Assembly (NCBI GenBank): GCA_001603765.1
Contig: LUZV01000129.1
Coordinates: 1 to 11,669, forward strand
DNA length: 11,669 nucleotides
Reading direction: 5' to 3'
Source of the DNA: Anaerolineales bacterium Chloro_02
GTDB lineage: Bacteria > Chloroflexota > Anaerolineae > Anaerolineales > Anaerolineaceae
Below, one piece after another: positions 1-5,946 of this stretch (position 1 is its first letter; every line of letters begins with the position of its first letter). A program made the position numbers and the translations under genes. Below the pieces are notes generated by a model. That model searched no databases, was not told where the DNA came from, and worked only from the letters and a program-made list of their open reading frames with translations.

Positions 1-1
1 T

Positions 2-121
2 AATCTAAATGACTATCTAATGAAAAAATATAACAATTCTTGGGGACAGAAAACGATTCCGCCATTTATTATGGAAAATGACGAGCTTATGGAAGGGTAT
101 AAAGTGATTTCCAATCAATGA
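2..121 (+). CDS. 3' end of an unidentified gene (partial, left edge)
   Basis: An open frame enters from the left edge and ends at TGA 119-121, giving about 39 visible residues. The tail reads ...PPFIMENDELMEGYKVISNQ and carries the segment WGQKTIPPFI, so it looks like a soluble acidic/aromatic C-terminus rather than a membrane segment. I do not recognise the family. The stretch is only about 32% GC (38 of 120 bases), much lower than the other genes here, which suggests either a recently acquired gene or a different compositional block. The repeat mosaic starts within about 40 bases of the stop. It could be a chance open frame, since only 40 codons are visible, but the amino-acid composition is protein-like and the frame is open to the edge. 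Confidence 0.4.
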   Translation, partial: NLNDYLMKKYNNSWGQKTIPPFIMENDELMEGYKVISNQ

Positions 122-157
122 TGGAAAAAAGCGAGGAGTATTTTTCCGTTCTTGCAT

Positions 158-190
158 GGTCTCCTGATTACGCAGTATCCCTGTGAGACC
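158..190 (-). repeat. 33-base unit with GGTCTC/GAGACC ends, copy 1
   Basis: On the plus strand this copy begins GGTCTCC and ends GTGAGACC, so its ends form an inverted repeat. Including the flanking bases, ATGGTCTC pairs with GAGACCAT. Its core GATTACGCAGTATCCCTGTG is the reverse complement of the core in copies 2 (629-661) and 3 (7605-7637), and all three are exactly 33 bases between the GGT and ACC ends. Its right end overlaps the first of the two 50-base repeats at 187-190. Confidence 0.8.
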
Positions 191-236
191 ATGTAAGGCA
201 TTTGACCGCCAATTCTCATGGAAATCGGCACTAAAG
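187..236 (+). repeat. 50-base direct repeat, copy 1
   Basis: Runs from GACCATGTAAGGC to CTAAAG. It matches 522-571 at about 41 of 50 positions with no gap. It directly follows the 33-base unit copy 1, so the two together look like one composite element. Confidence 0.75.
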
Positions 237-300
237 ACTTTCGCGTTCTCTATCACCGATAACTAAGTACTGAGACCTGCGGTTAAGTTCACCCGCGCGG

Positions 301-324
301 TCAGGAGACCGACGGGAACAAGGT
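301..324 (+). repeat. 24-base module abutting palindrome, copy 1
   Basis: The module starts TCAGGAGACCGACGGG and ends AACAAGGT. It recurs at 652-675 with one mismatch (A versus C in GACCGMCGGG). Here the palindrome of 329-448 begins only a few bases after its end. In the second copy a completely different palindrome follows at the same place. Confidence 0.8.
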
Positions 325-328
325 GAAT

Positions 329-448
329 CGTCATTGCGACTGCTTGCATACAGAGTAGGGAGCGGTAGCGACCGCGGCAATCTACCTGTCGAGGAGGAGA
401 TCGCCGTGCCCTGCTTCGCGGGTACAGGCTGCTTCGCTCGCGATGACG
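329..448. repeat. 120-base palindromic element, CGTCATTGCGA type
   Basis: The outer arms are CGTCATTGCGA (329-339) and TCGCGATGACG (438-448), complementary apart from one G:T-type mismatch. Inside is a second inverted pair, GGCAATCT with AGATCGCC, also with one mismatch. The arrangement resembles the dispersed palindromes built on 'cgtcattgcgag...ctcgcaatgacg' found in many bacterial genomes. It is non-coding and probably a non-autonomous mobile repeat; that assignment is inference. Confidence 0.7.
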
Positions 449-455
449 GGTTGTA

Positions 456-490
456 GTCGTAGGTCAGGTTGCGGTTTTCAACCTGACGAC
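456..490. repeat. Hairpin, AGGTCAGGTT family, copy 1
   Basis: GTCAGGTT (463-470) pairs with AACCTGAC (480-487) around the 9-base loop GCGGTTTTC. Outer GTC (456-458) pairs with GAC (488-490), and four bases (CTAC) appear to be missing from the right arm. The loop is the exact reverse complement of the loop in copy 2 (577-609), so the two copies are inserted in opposite orientation. Confidence 0.8.
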
Positions 491-521
491 ACACATGTCC
501 CTCGTTCTTTCATGCTCTCCT

Positions 522-571
522 GACCATGCAAGGCTTTTAACCGCCAGGTCTCACGGAAATCCACATTAAAG
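522..571 (+). repeat. 50-base direct repeat, copy 2
   Basis: Runs from GACCATGCAAGGC to ATTAAAG and matches 187-236 at about 41 of 50 positions. It is preceded by TCTCCT, which is what would remain if 21 bases of a 33-base unit had been deleted. It is followed within six bases by the hairpin of 577-609, whereas copy 1 has no hairpin at that place. Confidence 0.75.
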
Positions 572-576
572 CAGTC

Positions 577-609
577 GTAGGTCAGGTTGAAAACCGCAAC
601 CTGACCTAC
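577..609. repeat. Hairpin, AGGTCAGGTT family, copy 2
   Basis: A perfect 12 bp stem, GTAGGTCAGGTT (577-588) with AACCTGACCTAC (598-609), around the 9-base loop GAAAACCGC. It is the inverted and complete form of the hairpin at 456-490. No T-run follows on either strand, so it does not look like a canonical terminator. Confidence 0.85.
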
Positions 610-628
610 ACCTCGTCTTCACTCGCTC

Positions 629-661
629 GGTCCCACAGGGATACTGCGTAATCAGGAGACC
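629..661 (+). repeat. 33-base unit, copy 2
   Basis: Begins GGTCCCACAGGGATACTGCG and ends TCAGGAGACC. It is the reverse-complement orientation of copy 1 at 158-190, and apart from the left end (GGTCCC versus GGTCTC) the two are nearly identical. Its right end runs into the 24-base module at 652-675. Confidence 0.8.
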
Positions 662-675
662 GCCGGGAACAAGGT
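652..675 (+). repeat. 24-base module abutting palindrome, copy 2
   Basis: Starts TCAGGAGACCGCCGGG and ends AACAAGGT, 23 of 24 identical to 301-324. The first ten bases are shared with the end of the 33-base unit. A TTGGGT...ACCCAA palindrome follows directly, in place of the CGTCATTGCGA palindrome that follows copy 1. Confidence 0.8.
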
Positions 676-714
676 ATGTTGGGTTATACGCCTGCGTCGC
701 TGCACCCAATCTAC
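676..714. repeat. Short palindrome, TTGGGT/ACCCAA type
   Basis: TTGGGT (679-684) pairs with ACCCAA (704-709) around a GC-rich loop, and the outer ATG and CAT bases extend the arms imperfectly. The form 'atgttgggt...acccaatctacat' resembles dispersed palindromes found in several free-living bacterial groups. It occurs once here. Confidence 0.6.
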
Positions 715-767
715 ATTCTCTGGTCGAAGACGACCATGTCGTCGATAAATATATATTCGAGATCGTC

Positions 768-839
768 GTAGGGGCGAAGCAACCGAAATCAGCCTCTCAC
801 GCCAGATGAGATAATCTTGTTAAGTTGCTTCGCCCCTAC
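768..839. repeat. GTAGGGGCGAAGCAAC palindrome, copy 1
   Basis: Perfect 16 bp inverted arms, GTAGGGGCGAAGCAAC (768-783) and GTTGCTTCGCCCCTAC (824-839), separated by 40 bases. The same arms occur at 7471-7543 and 7663-7735 with a 39-base centre of different sequence. It lies 56 bases beyond the stop of the amidohydrolase gene and may end up in that transcript. Confidence 0.85.
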
Positions 840-895
840 CGTAGCCGAATTGGTATTAATGACTCTTTATCGCTCCACCAACCTATCAATCCATG

Positions 896-2218
896 CTACC
901 CCGGATAATCTGCGATTTTGCGGGAGAGATCAATTTTCAGCAGCCGCGGCAGGCGGGAGTTCACTTCGCGATAAATTTCATCCAAATCCAGCGTCAGGTG
1001 CTTGCCGCCCTGATAAATCAGTTTGCCGTCGCAAATCACCGTATCCACATCCCGCGCGTCCATCGAATAAATCAGGTTAGCCGCCTTGTTAATTACCGGC
1101 TGGGCGGCCGGGCGGTCCTGCCGCAGCAGCACCACGTCCGCGAGGTTGCCAGGCTTAAGGTTGCCGAGCTTCGGCTGGCGCACAACTCTCGCCCCGCCCT
1201 GAAACGCCAGGTCTAAAACTGTATTGACGTCCAGCACTTCCGCGTCCATCGCGCGGTTTTTTTGAGAAAGAGCGGTCAGGCGCATCTGCTCAAATAAGTC
1301 CAGCGTGCAGCTGCTGACAGCGCCGTCAGTTGCCAGACCAACCGCGAGACCTTTTTCGAGATATTTGGGCAGATCAGCCAAGCCAAGCGCCATCGCCATA
1401 TAAGTTTTGGGCGCCTGAGCGATGCCAACCTCTCTGCCTGCCAGCAGATCGAGGTCCGCGTCGGTTGGATAGAGGCAGTGCGCCAGAATGGCTGGGTGGT
1501 CCAGCAAGCCAGAATCAGCTAACACCTGAATGGGCGTCTTACCGTAGCGTTCAAGCGAAAGAGTCACTTGTTCGGCGGTTTCGGCGGCATGAGTATGGTT
1601 GCCAACGCCCAAATTTGCCGCTTCGCGCGCGCAGCGAGCAAGGAAATCCGGGTCACAAAGGTAAGGAGAGTGCGGCGCGAGCCATGTGGTGATGCGCCCG
1701 TCGGCTTTGCCCTGCCAGCGCTCCACGAAACGAATTGTTTCCTCAAGTTGGGCATAACCCTGATGGGCGAAGACTGCCCAGCCCAGGTTGGCGCGCGTGC
1801 CCGCCTGCTCCACCGCGCGCGCGACCCAATCCATCTCAAAATAATGGTCGGCGGTATAGGTAATTCCGGCAGCAATCATTTCAGCCTGCCCCAGCATCGC
1901 GCCCCAATAGACATCCTCGGGGGTCAGGTTGGCTTCCAGTGGAAAAATCACCTTGTTGAACCAATCATTCCCGTTCACGTCTGGTCCGGCATTGCGGAAG
2001 AGCACCATAGGCACATGCGCGTGGGTGTTGATCATCCCCGGCACAGCTAACATCCCGTCCGCCTCGATCACGCGGCAATTCGGCGGGACTTCGCTGGAGG
2101 TGGGCTGGATCGCGCTGATCTCGTTCCCCCTGACCAGAATATCCTGCCCGGGGAAAAAGTTGGGCGTTTGCCCGTCAAAAGTTAGGACTTCGCAATTCCT
2201 GATCCATAAAGTTTCCAT
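896..2218 (-). CDS. Amidohydrolase, SAH/MTA/nucleoside deaminase-like (COG0402 type)
   Basis: Probably a cytosolic metal-dependent hydrolase that deaminates a nucleoside or related heterocycle. It has 440 residues, near the usual length for S-adenosylhomocysteine/methylthioadenosine deaminases. An N-terminal beta sandwich leads to GMINTHAH with metal ligands H66 and H68. NHTHAAET supplies H210 and the catalytic E213. AHCLYP gives H247 and LATDGAVS gives D298. GNLKPGNLADVVLL near 352-365 is the usual C-terminal return to the sandwich. The start at 2218 follows AAGGAG (2223-2228, minus strand); the frame is open further upstream, but that part lies inside the preceding gene. It is the third gene of an operon, 31 bases after the oxidoreductase. 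The segment that is usually HNPxSNxKL reads QAPKTYMAMALG (268-279), so the substrate may differ from that of classical members. The superfamily call is firm and the substrate is unknown. Confidence 0.88.
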   Translation of the reverse strand: METLWIRNCEVLTFDGQTPNFFPGQDILVRGNEISAIQPTSSEVPPNCRVIEADGMLAVPGMINTHAHVPMVLFRNAGPDVNGNDWFNKVIFPLEANLTPEDVYWGAMLGQAEMIAAGITYTADHYFEMDWVARAVEQAGTRANLGWAVFAHQGYAQLEETIRFVERWQGKADGRITTWLAPHSPYLCDPDFLARCAREAANLGVGNHTHAAETAEQVTLSLERYGKTPIQVLADSGLLDHPAILAHCLYPTDADLDLLAGREVGIAQAPKTYMAMALGLADLPKYLEKGLAVGLATDGAVSSCTLDLFEQMRLTALSQKNRAMDAEVLDVNTVLDLAFQGGARVVRQPKLGNLKPGNLADVVLLRQDRPAAQPVINKAANLIYSMDARDVDTVICDGKLIYQGGKHLTLDLDEIYREVNSRLPRLLKIDLSRKIADYPG

Positions 2219-2249
2219 TTTTCTCCTTACTCTGCCTGAGCTGCATGCT

Positions 2250-2840
2250 CTAAAACTCATCCGCCAGGCGGATTGCTTCAACAATCGCGCGGTCCAGAAT
2301 GGTCCGCACGGGTTCTTTGCCAAGGTCGAGCCCATCAGCCGAAACAACATCAAAACGCGGGATGCCCCAGAAATCGCACAGGGCTTCCAGGTAGCGCGCT
2401 CCCATTTCAAAAGGGGAATCGCGATAGTCTCCGCCGCGCGTGGTCAGGAAGAGCAGCCGGCTCGCCTTGCATAAGCCAAACGTGCCATTTTCGTCCGCGC
2501 CGAAGGTCACGCCGTCCACGCAGATGTTCTCGACATAAAGCTTCAGCAGCGCGGGGAAGCCCAAATCCCAAAAAGGCGCTGCCATCACCACGCGGTCAGC
2601 CTGGCTAAACTGGTGAGCGTAGCGGAAGCGCGGATGATCCCGCTTGTCCTCCGCCAGCAGGCGTTCGCGCTGCGCAAAAAAGCCTTCGCTGAGCGGCGCG
2701 AGCGGCTCGTCCATCAGGCAAAGCTGCTCAAGCTGGTAACCTTCTTTGCTCCGCAGGGCGGAAAGAAACCTTTCGGCGAGCACGCGTGTGCGCGATTCCT
2801 CGCGCCGGATGCAGCAATCGATATAGAGAACCTTTACCAT
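2250..2840 (-). CDS. Flavodoxin-fold NAD(P)H oxidoreductase, AzoR/quinone reductase type
   Basis: A 196-residue protein of the Flavodoxin_2 family, to which FMN-dependent NADH-azoreductases and NAD(P)H quinone dehydrogenases belong. It would transfer electrons from NAD(P)H through FMN to quinones or other aromatics in the cytosol. The first strand VKVLYID is followed by SRTRVLAERFL (17-27), the usual FMN phosphate-binding turn. APFWDLGFPALLKLYVENI (88-106) matches the P-Y/W-N region and helix that contact the flavin, and FLTTRGG (131-137) is the second FMN loop. The length matches AzoR (about 200). The start ATG (2838-2840) overlaps the TAA of the upstream kinase in ATGGTAA, a 7-base overlap that implies translational coupling; GGAGG lies about 7 bases before it. 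The CC pair at residues 9-10 is unusual for the first loop. The physiological substrate cannot be told. Confidence 0.82.
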   Translation of the reverse strand: MVKVLYIDCCIRREESRTRVLAERFLSALRSKEGYQLEQLCLMDEPLAPLSEGFFAQRERLLAEDKRDHPRFRYAHQFSQADRVVMAAPFWDLGFPALLKLYVENICVDGVTFGADENGTFGLCKASRLLFLTTRGGDYRDSPFEMGARYLEALCDFWGIPRFDVVSADGLDLGKEPVRTILDRAIVEAIRLADEF

Positions 2841-3754
2841 TCACATACCTCCGGGACACTCAGCGCGCCTTCACTCAGCGCTTGTTTTACTTCCGCCATC
2901 GTTGGGATGGAATCCGCGGCGCCCGGACGCTGGACGCACAGCGCCGATGCCGCGGTTGCCAGACGGAGCGTGTCCGCCAGGCTGAGCCCATGCAGCACGC
3001 CATAAAGGAAATATCCGCTAAAAGTGTCGCCGGCAGCCGTAGTATCAACCGCCTGCACCCTGCAGCTGCCAATGCTGGCAAAATGCCCGTTCCGCGCGCA
3101 CTGCGCGCCGCGCGAACCCAACGTGAGCAAAATGCCCGCCTGTGGGTAAAGCTCAACCAGCCGCTGGAGCAGGCTCTCATCTGCCTCGCCGCCGGCAATC
3201 CCCGCGCCTTCCACCTCGTTGACAATCAACCAGTCGAGCAGGTTAATCGGAAAGGATTTGACCTCGTTGGAATAGGGCGCGGCGTTGAGCGCCACTTTCA
3301 GCCCTCTTGCGGCAGCTTTTTCGATGATCTCACCTATAAGGTTGGTTTCGTTCTGCAGCAGCACCAAACCCTCAGCGCCAAACGCTTCAAGGGTTTGGTC
3401 AATATAGGCTTCCGTAAGCATCTGATTGGTACCACCATAGAGCAGAATGCGATTTTGCCCAGAATCCGCTACTTCAATGATAGCGTGCCCGCTGACTTCC
3501 GTTGAGGGTTTCATCAGTGAGGTGTCCACCCCGGTTTCGCGGAGTTTCTCAACCAAAAAACCGCCATCCCTACCGGCGATGCCAGCATGGAAAACCTGGC
3601 TGCCAGCTCTGGCTGCCGCGATGGATTGGTTGAGCCCTTTACCGCCGCTGTTCATCATGTAACTTTTGGTGTGTTTTGTTTCTCCGGGCTGCACGAAAGT
3701 GTCAACACGGTAGACGTGGTCAATATTGAGTGAGCCGAAATTGAGGATGGGCAT
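2834..3754 (-). CDS. rbsK: Ribokinase-family sugar kinase (PfkB fold)
   Basis: A cytosolic kinase of 306 residues, the normal ribokinase length, expected to phosphorylate D-ribose at O5 using ATP. GSLNIDHVYRVD (7-18) is the N-terminal substrate-binding strand. GGKGLNQSIAAARAG (37-51) is the PfkB signature around the sugar. VNEVEG (178-183) carries the NE phosphate/magnesium motif. DTTAAGDTFSGYF (237-249) is the anion hole with catalytic base D243, with AAGD in place of the usual GAGD. It has a good ribosome site (AAAGGAC) and is first in the three-gene minus-strand operon. A divergent uridine phosphorylase-type gene and a deaminase-like gene nearby fit use of ribose from nucleosides. A nucleoside kinase of the same fold is possible, but the GGKGLNQ signature and length favour ribokinase. 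Confidence 0.88.
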   Translation of the reverse strand: MPILNFGSLNIDHVYRVDTFVQPGETKHTKSYMMNSGGKGLNQSIAAARAGSQVFHAGIAGRDGGFLVEKLRETGVDTSLMKPSTEVSGHAIIEVADSGQNRILLYGGTNQMLTEAYIDQTLEAFGAEGLVLLQNETNLIGEIIEKAAARGLKVALNAAPYSNEVKSFPINLLDWLIVNEVEGAGIAGGEADESLLQRLVELYPQAGILLTLGSRGAQCARNGHFASIGSCRVQAVDTTAAGDTFSGYFLYGVLHGLSLADTLRLATAASALCVQRPGAADSIPTMAEVKQALSEGALSVPEVCEW

Positions 3755-3770
3755 AGGCTGTCCTTTCCGT

Positions 3771-3799
3771 TTGATTTTCGAAGATGAGACAATTATACT
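3771..3799 (+). promoter_or_regulatory. Sigma70-type promoter for the phosphorylase gene
   Basis: TTGATT (3771-3776) and TATACT (3794-3799) are separated by 17 bases, close to the TTGACA/TATAAT consensus. Transcription would begin near 3806, just before the ribosome site AGAGGAG (3814-3820) and the start at 3827. Confidence 0.6.
3792..3797 (-). promoter_or_regulatory. Candidate -10 box for the ribokinase operon
   Basis: The minus strand reads a perfect TATAAT across 3797-3792, placed about 38 bases before the kinase start. No convincing -35 box is found 16-18 bases upstream, so this is a weak call. The box overlaps the -10 element of the divergent phosphorylase promoter. Confidence 0.4.
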
Positions 3800-3826
3800 G
3801 GTAGAAATTCATCAGAGGAGATCCGA

Positions 3827-4564
3827 GTGACTATGCTGCAGCCCCATATCCAGCTCGACCAAAGTGTTCAGGTTCAATGCGCTCTATTGCCTGGCGACCC
3901 AGCCCGGCTCGACCGCATCGCGCCCTTTTTGAGTGATGTACGCGAATTGGCTTACAATCGTGAGTTTCGTTGTCTGCGCGGGGTCTACAAGGGGCTGCCG
4001 GTGTTGGCAGTTTCAACCGGCATTGGCGGAGCGTCTGCTGGGATTGCCGCCGAAGAACTTCACAATATCGGGGTCAGCGCGATGATCCGCATTGGCAGTT
4101 GCGGCGCGCTGCAAGCTAAGGTTAAACTGGGCGACCTGATCATTGTAAACGGCGCGGTAAAAGACGACGGCGCTTCCAACACCTACAGCAGGGCGGGTTT
4201 CCCGGCGGTGCCGGACGCAGAGCTGATGATTGCCTGCATCGAGGCTGCCAAAGAACAGGGTTTTGCCCATCATGTTGGGATCGCCCGCAGCCACGACAGT
4301 TTTTACACTGACCAGGAGGCTGAAATTGATGCTTATTGGTCCAGGCAGGGAGTGCTCGGCGCGGACATGGAGACCGCGGCGCTGTTTACCATCGGCAGTT
4401 TGCGTGGGTTTAAGACCGCGTCGATCCTGAATAACGTTGTGGCTTATGAGCAGGATACCGCCGAATCGATCGGATCTTACGTGGATGGAGAAAACCTTGC
4501 CATGCAAGGAGAACGCAACGAGATCCTCACCGCGCTCGAAGCTTTCCATCGGATGTTTCGGTAA
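3827..4564 (+). CDS. udp: Uridine phosphorylase-type nucleoside phosphorylase
   Basis: Cytosolic enzyme that splits a nucleoside with phosphate into base and ribose-1-phosphate. It has 245 residues (uridine phosphorylases are about 250) and a full PNP_UDP_1 domain. LPGDPARLDRI (21-31) is the N-terminal phosphate loop. STGIGGASAGIAAEEL (63-78) and MIRIGSCGAL (86-95), with R88, complete the phosphate site. ARSHDSFYTDQE (153-164) matches the GxxxSxDxFY segment of uridine phosphorylases, and GADMETAALF (178-187) carries the ribose-contacting Met-Glu. GTG 3827 is preferred because AGAGGAG lies 6 bases before it; ATG 3833 is the alternative. The gene is divergent from ribokinase and ends at a strong terminator. 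A purine-specific or broad pyrimidine role cannot be excluded from the motifs alone. Confidence 0.87.
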   Translation: MTMLQPHIQLDQSVQVQCALLPGDPARLDRIAPFLSDVRELAYNREFRCLRGVYKGLPVLAVSTGIGGASAGIAAEELHNIGVSAMIRIGSCGALQAKVKLGDLIIVNGAVKDDGASNTYSRAGFPAVPDAELMIACIEAAKEQGFAHHVGIARSHDSFYTDQEAEIDAYWSRQGVLGADMETAALFTIGSLRGFKTASILNNVVAYEQDTAESIGSYVDGENLAMQGERNEILTALEAFHRMFR

Positions 4565-4582
4565 AGTTGTGAATCTGGAGAA

Positions 4583-4613
4583 AAAAACCGCCGCTGAAAA
4601 CGCGGCGGTTTTT
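4583..4613. terminator. Bidirectional terminator between phosphorylase and kbl
   Basis: A perfect 12 bp stem, AAAAACCGCCGC (4583-4594) with GCGGCGGTTTTT (4602-4613), around a 7-base loop. The stem is flanked by A-run and T-run, so it can act in both directions for the convergent genes ending at 4564 and 4646. Confidence 0.9.
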
Positions 4614-4645
4614 GGTTAAAGCAAAGAAATTGGCTTTGGCTTAGG

Positions 4646-5827
4646 TTATTTCACGCCGAGGCGTCTGCCAACCCGGTCAAAGGCGTCCAGCGCCTGTTCG
4701 AGGTCATCCTGACTGTGGGCAGCCGAGATCATCACACGGATGCGGGCTTTGCCAACGGGAACGGTGGGGAAGCCGAGCGCCATGGCAAAGATGCCTTCAT
4801 CAAAGAGCTGCCGGCTAAATTCGCGCGCTAATTGGACGTCCCCGAGCATAACCGGAGTGATCGGTGTCTGGGTCAGACCAGTATCGAAGCCGAGAGCGCG
4901 AATTTCCTGCTGGAAGAAACGCGCGTTCGCCCACAAGCGGTCAACCAATTCGGTTGACTCCTCCAGGAGGTCTACAGCCGCCAGGCAGGCGGCGACGTCG
5001 GGAACGGTCGCGGCTGAAGAGAACAAGAAGGGTCGTCCGCGCTGGCGCAGCCACTCCACGATCTTCCCATTTCCCGCTACCACACCGCCAACCACGCCGA
5101 AAGCTTTGCTGAAGGTGCCAACCTCAATATCTACCTTGCCGTGCAGCTTGAAGTGGTCCACAATGCCGCGCCCGCCTTCGCCCATCACACCTTCGCCGTG
5201 AGCGTCATCAACCATGGTCATCAACCCATACCGCTCCGAAACTTCCACGAGCTTGTCAAGGGGCGCGTAATCGCCATCCATCGAGAACACACCGTCTGTG
5301 ATCATCAGACCGCGGCGATAAGTCCCTTCAGCTTCTTTCACAACCCGTTCGAGGTCAGCCGGGTCGGCGTGAGCGAAGCGGTAGATTTTCGCGCCAGAAA
5401 GGCGGGATCCGTCAATGATCGAGGCGTGATTGAGCTCATCCGAAAAGATAGCGTCTTCTTTGGTTACCAATGCCGGGATGGCGGCGCCGTTGGCTGTGAA
5501 GCCAGACTGGAACGTAATCGCCGATTCAACCCGCTTAAAGGCTGCCATGCGCTTTTCAAGCTCGATGTGCAGGCTCATAGTCCCCGCGATTGAGCGCACC
5601 GCACCAGGCCCAATGCCGAATTTCTTCATAGCATCACTAGCGGCTTCCACCAGGCGCGGGTGGTCAGCCAGCCCCAGGTAATTATTGGAGCAGAAATTGA
5701 GCACCTTTTTACCGTCAACTATCAACGATGGTCCCTGGGGGGAATTTATTGTGCGAATGAGGTTGTAGAAACCAGTTTCTCTCAGATTCTTGAGTTCTTC
5801 ATCGATCCAGGCTAATTTATCGGTCAT
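4646..5827 (-). CDS. kbl: Glycine C-acetyltransferase (2-amino-3-ketobutyrate CoA ligase)
   Basis: A cytosolic PLP enzyme of the alpha-oxoamine synthase family that cleaves 2-amino-3-ketobutyrate with CoA to glycine and acetyl-CoA, the second step of threonine degradation. It has 393 residues (E. coli Kbl has 398). NFCSNNYLGLADHPRL (44-59) is the CoA/substrate entry segment. GPGAVRSIAGTMSLHIELE (73-91) is the glycine-rich family signature. DELNHASIIDG (130-140) carries the PLP-stacking H134, VDDAHGEGVMG (206-216) the Asp-His pair that holds PLP, and GTFSKAFGVVGG (237-248) the Schiff-base lysine K241. AGGAGAG lies just before the ATG. No threonine dehydrogenase is next to it, so the role rests on homology. 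8-amino-7-oxononanoate synthase is the closest alternative, but no biotin gene is nearby. Confidence 0.85.
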   Translation of the reverse strand: MTDKLAWIDEELKNLRETGFYNLIRTINSPQGPSLIVDGKKVLNFCSNNYLGLADHPRLVEAASDAMKKFGIGPGAVRSIAGTMSLHIELEKRMAAFKRVESAITFQSGFTANGAAIPALVTKEDAIFSDELNHASIIDGSRLSGAKIYRFAHADPADLERVVKEAEGTYRRGLMITDGVFSMDGDYAPLDKLVEVSERYGLMTMVDDAHGEGVMGEGGRGIVDHFKLHGKVDIEVGTFSKAFGVVGGVVAGNGKIVEWLRQRGRPFLFSSAATVPDVAACLAAVDLLEESTELVDRLWANARFFQQEIRALGFDTGLTQTPITPVMLGDVQLAREFSRQLFDEGIFAMALGFPTVPVGKARIRVMISAAHSQDDLEQALDAFDRVGRRLGVK

Positions 5828-5856
5828 GCTCTCCTCTTTTTCTGGCAGATGCTTAA

Positions 5857-5862
5857 ATTATA
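5857..5862 (-). promoter_or_regulatory. Candidate -10 box for kbl
   Basis: The minus strand has a perfect TATAAT at 5862-5857, 30 bases before the kbl start. No good -35 box is seen at the usual spacing (GCCGCA at 17 bases), so a regulator-dependent or alternative-sigma promoter is possible. Confidence 0.4.
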
Positions 5863-5906
5863 CTCGCCCTTATCGGCTTTGCGGCCATTTCCCTTGGGGA
5901 TAAGGA

Positions 5907-5912
5907 TATAAT
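5907..5912 (+). promoter_or_regulatory. Candidate -10 box for nagB
   Basis: A perfect TATAAT about 34 bases before the nagB start, with the ribosome site AGGGAG at 5935-5940. The -35 region (GCCATT at 17 bases) does not match consensus. It faces away from the kbl box; the two are about 45 bases apart in the 119-base shared region. Confidence 0.45.
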
Positions 5913-5946
5913 ACCAATACAAATAAAAAATCTCAGGGAGTGTGCC

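Larger units (their letters stand above)
122..895. repeat. Gene-free mosaic of short repeats and palindromes
   Basis: No credible gene lies in these 774 bases; the open frames crossing it run through palindromes and lack family features. It holds two copies of a 33-base unit (158-190, 629-661), a 50-base direct repeat (187-236, 522-571), a 24-base module (301-324, 652-675), and four or five different palindromes (329-448, 456-490, 577-609, 676-714, 768-839). Smaller palindromic pieces lie at 729-743 (a perfect 6 bp stem) and in the AT-rich 742-760 segment. The block separates the AT-rich gene tail on the left from the amidohydrolase operon on the right. Part of it may act as the 3' untranslated region of that operon, but I see no canonical hairpin-plus-T-run terminator. 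Confidence 0.8.

Noticed and set aside
1330..2050. Plus-strand open frames of 120-181 codons opposite the amidohydrolase gene
   Set aside because: They are antisense frames over a gene with complete motif support and encode low-quality Arg/Pro/Ser-rich sequence.
2219..2410. Upstream in-frame extension of the amidohydrolase open frame
   Set aside because: The extension lies within the oxidoreductase gene in another frame and has no family similarity. A good ribosome site precedes the ATG at 2218, where the family N-terminus begins.
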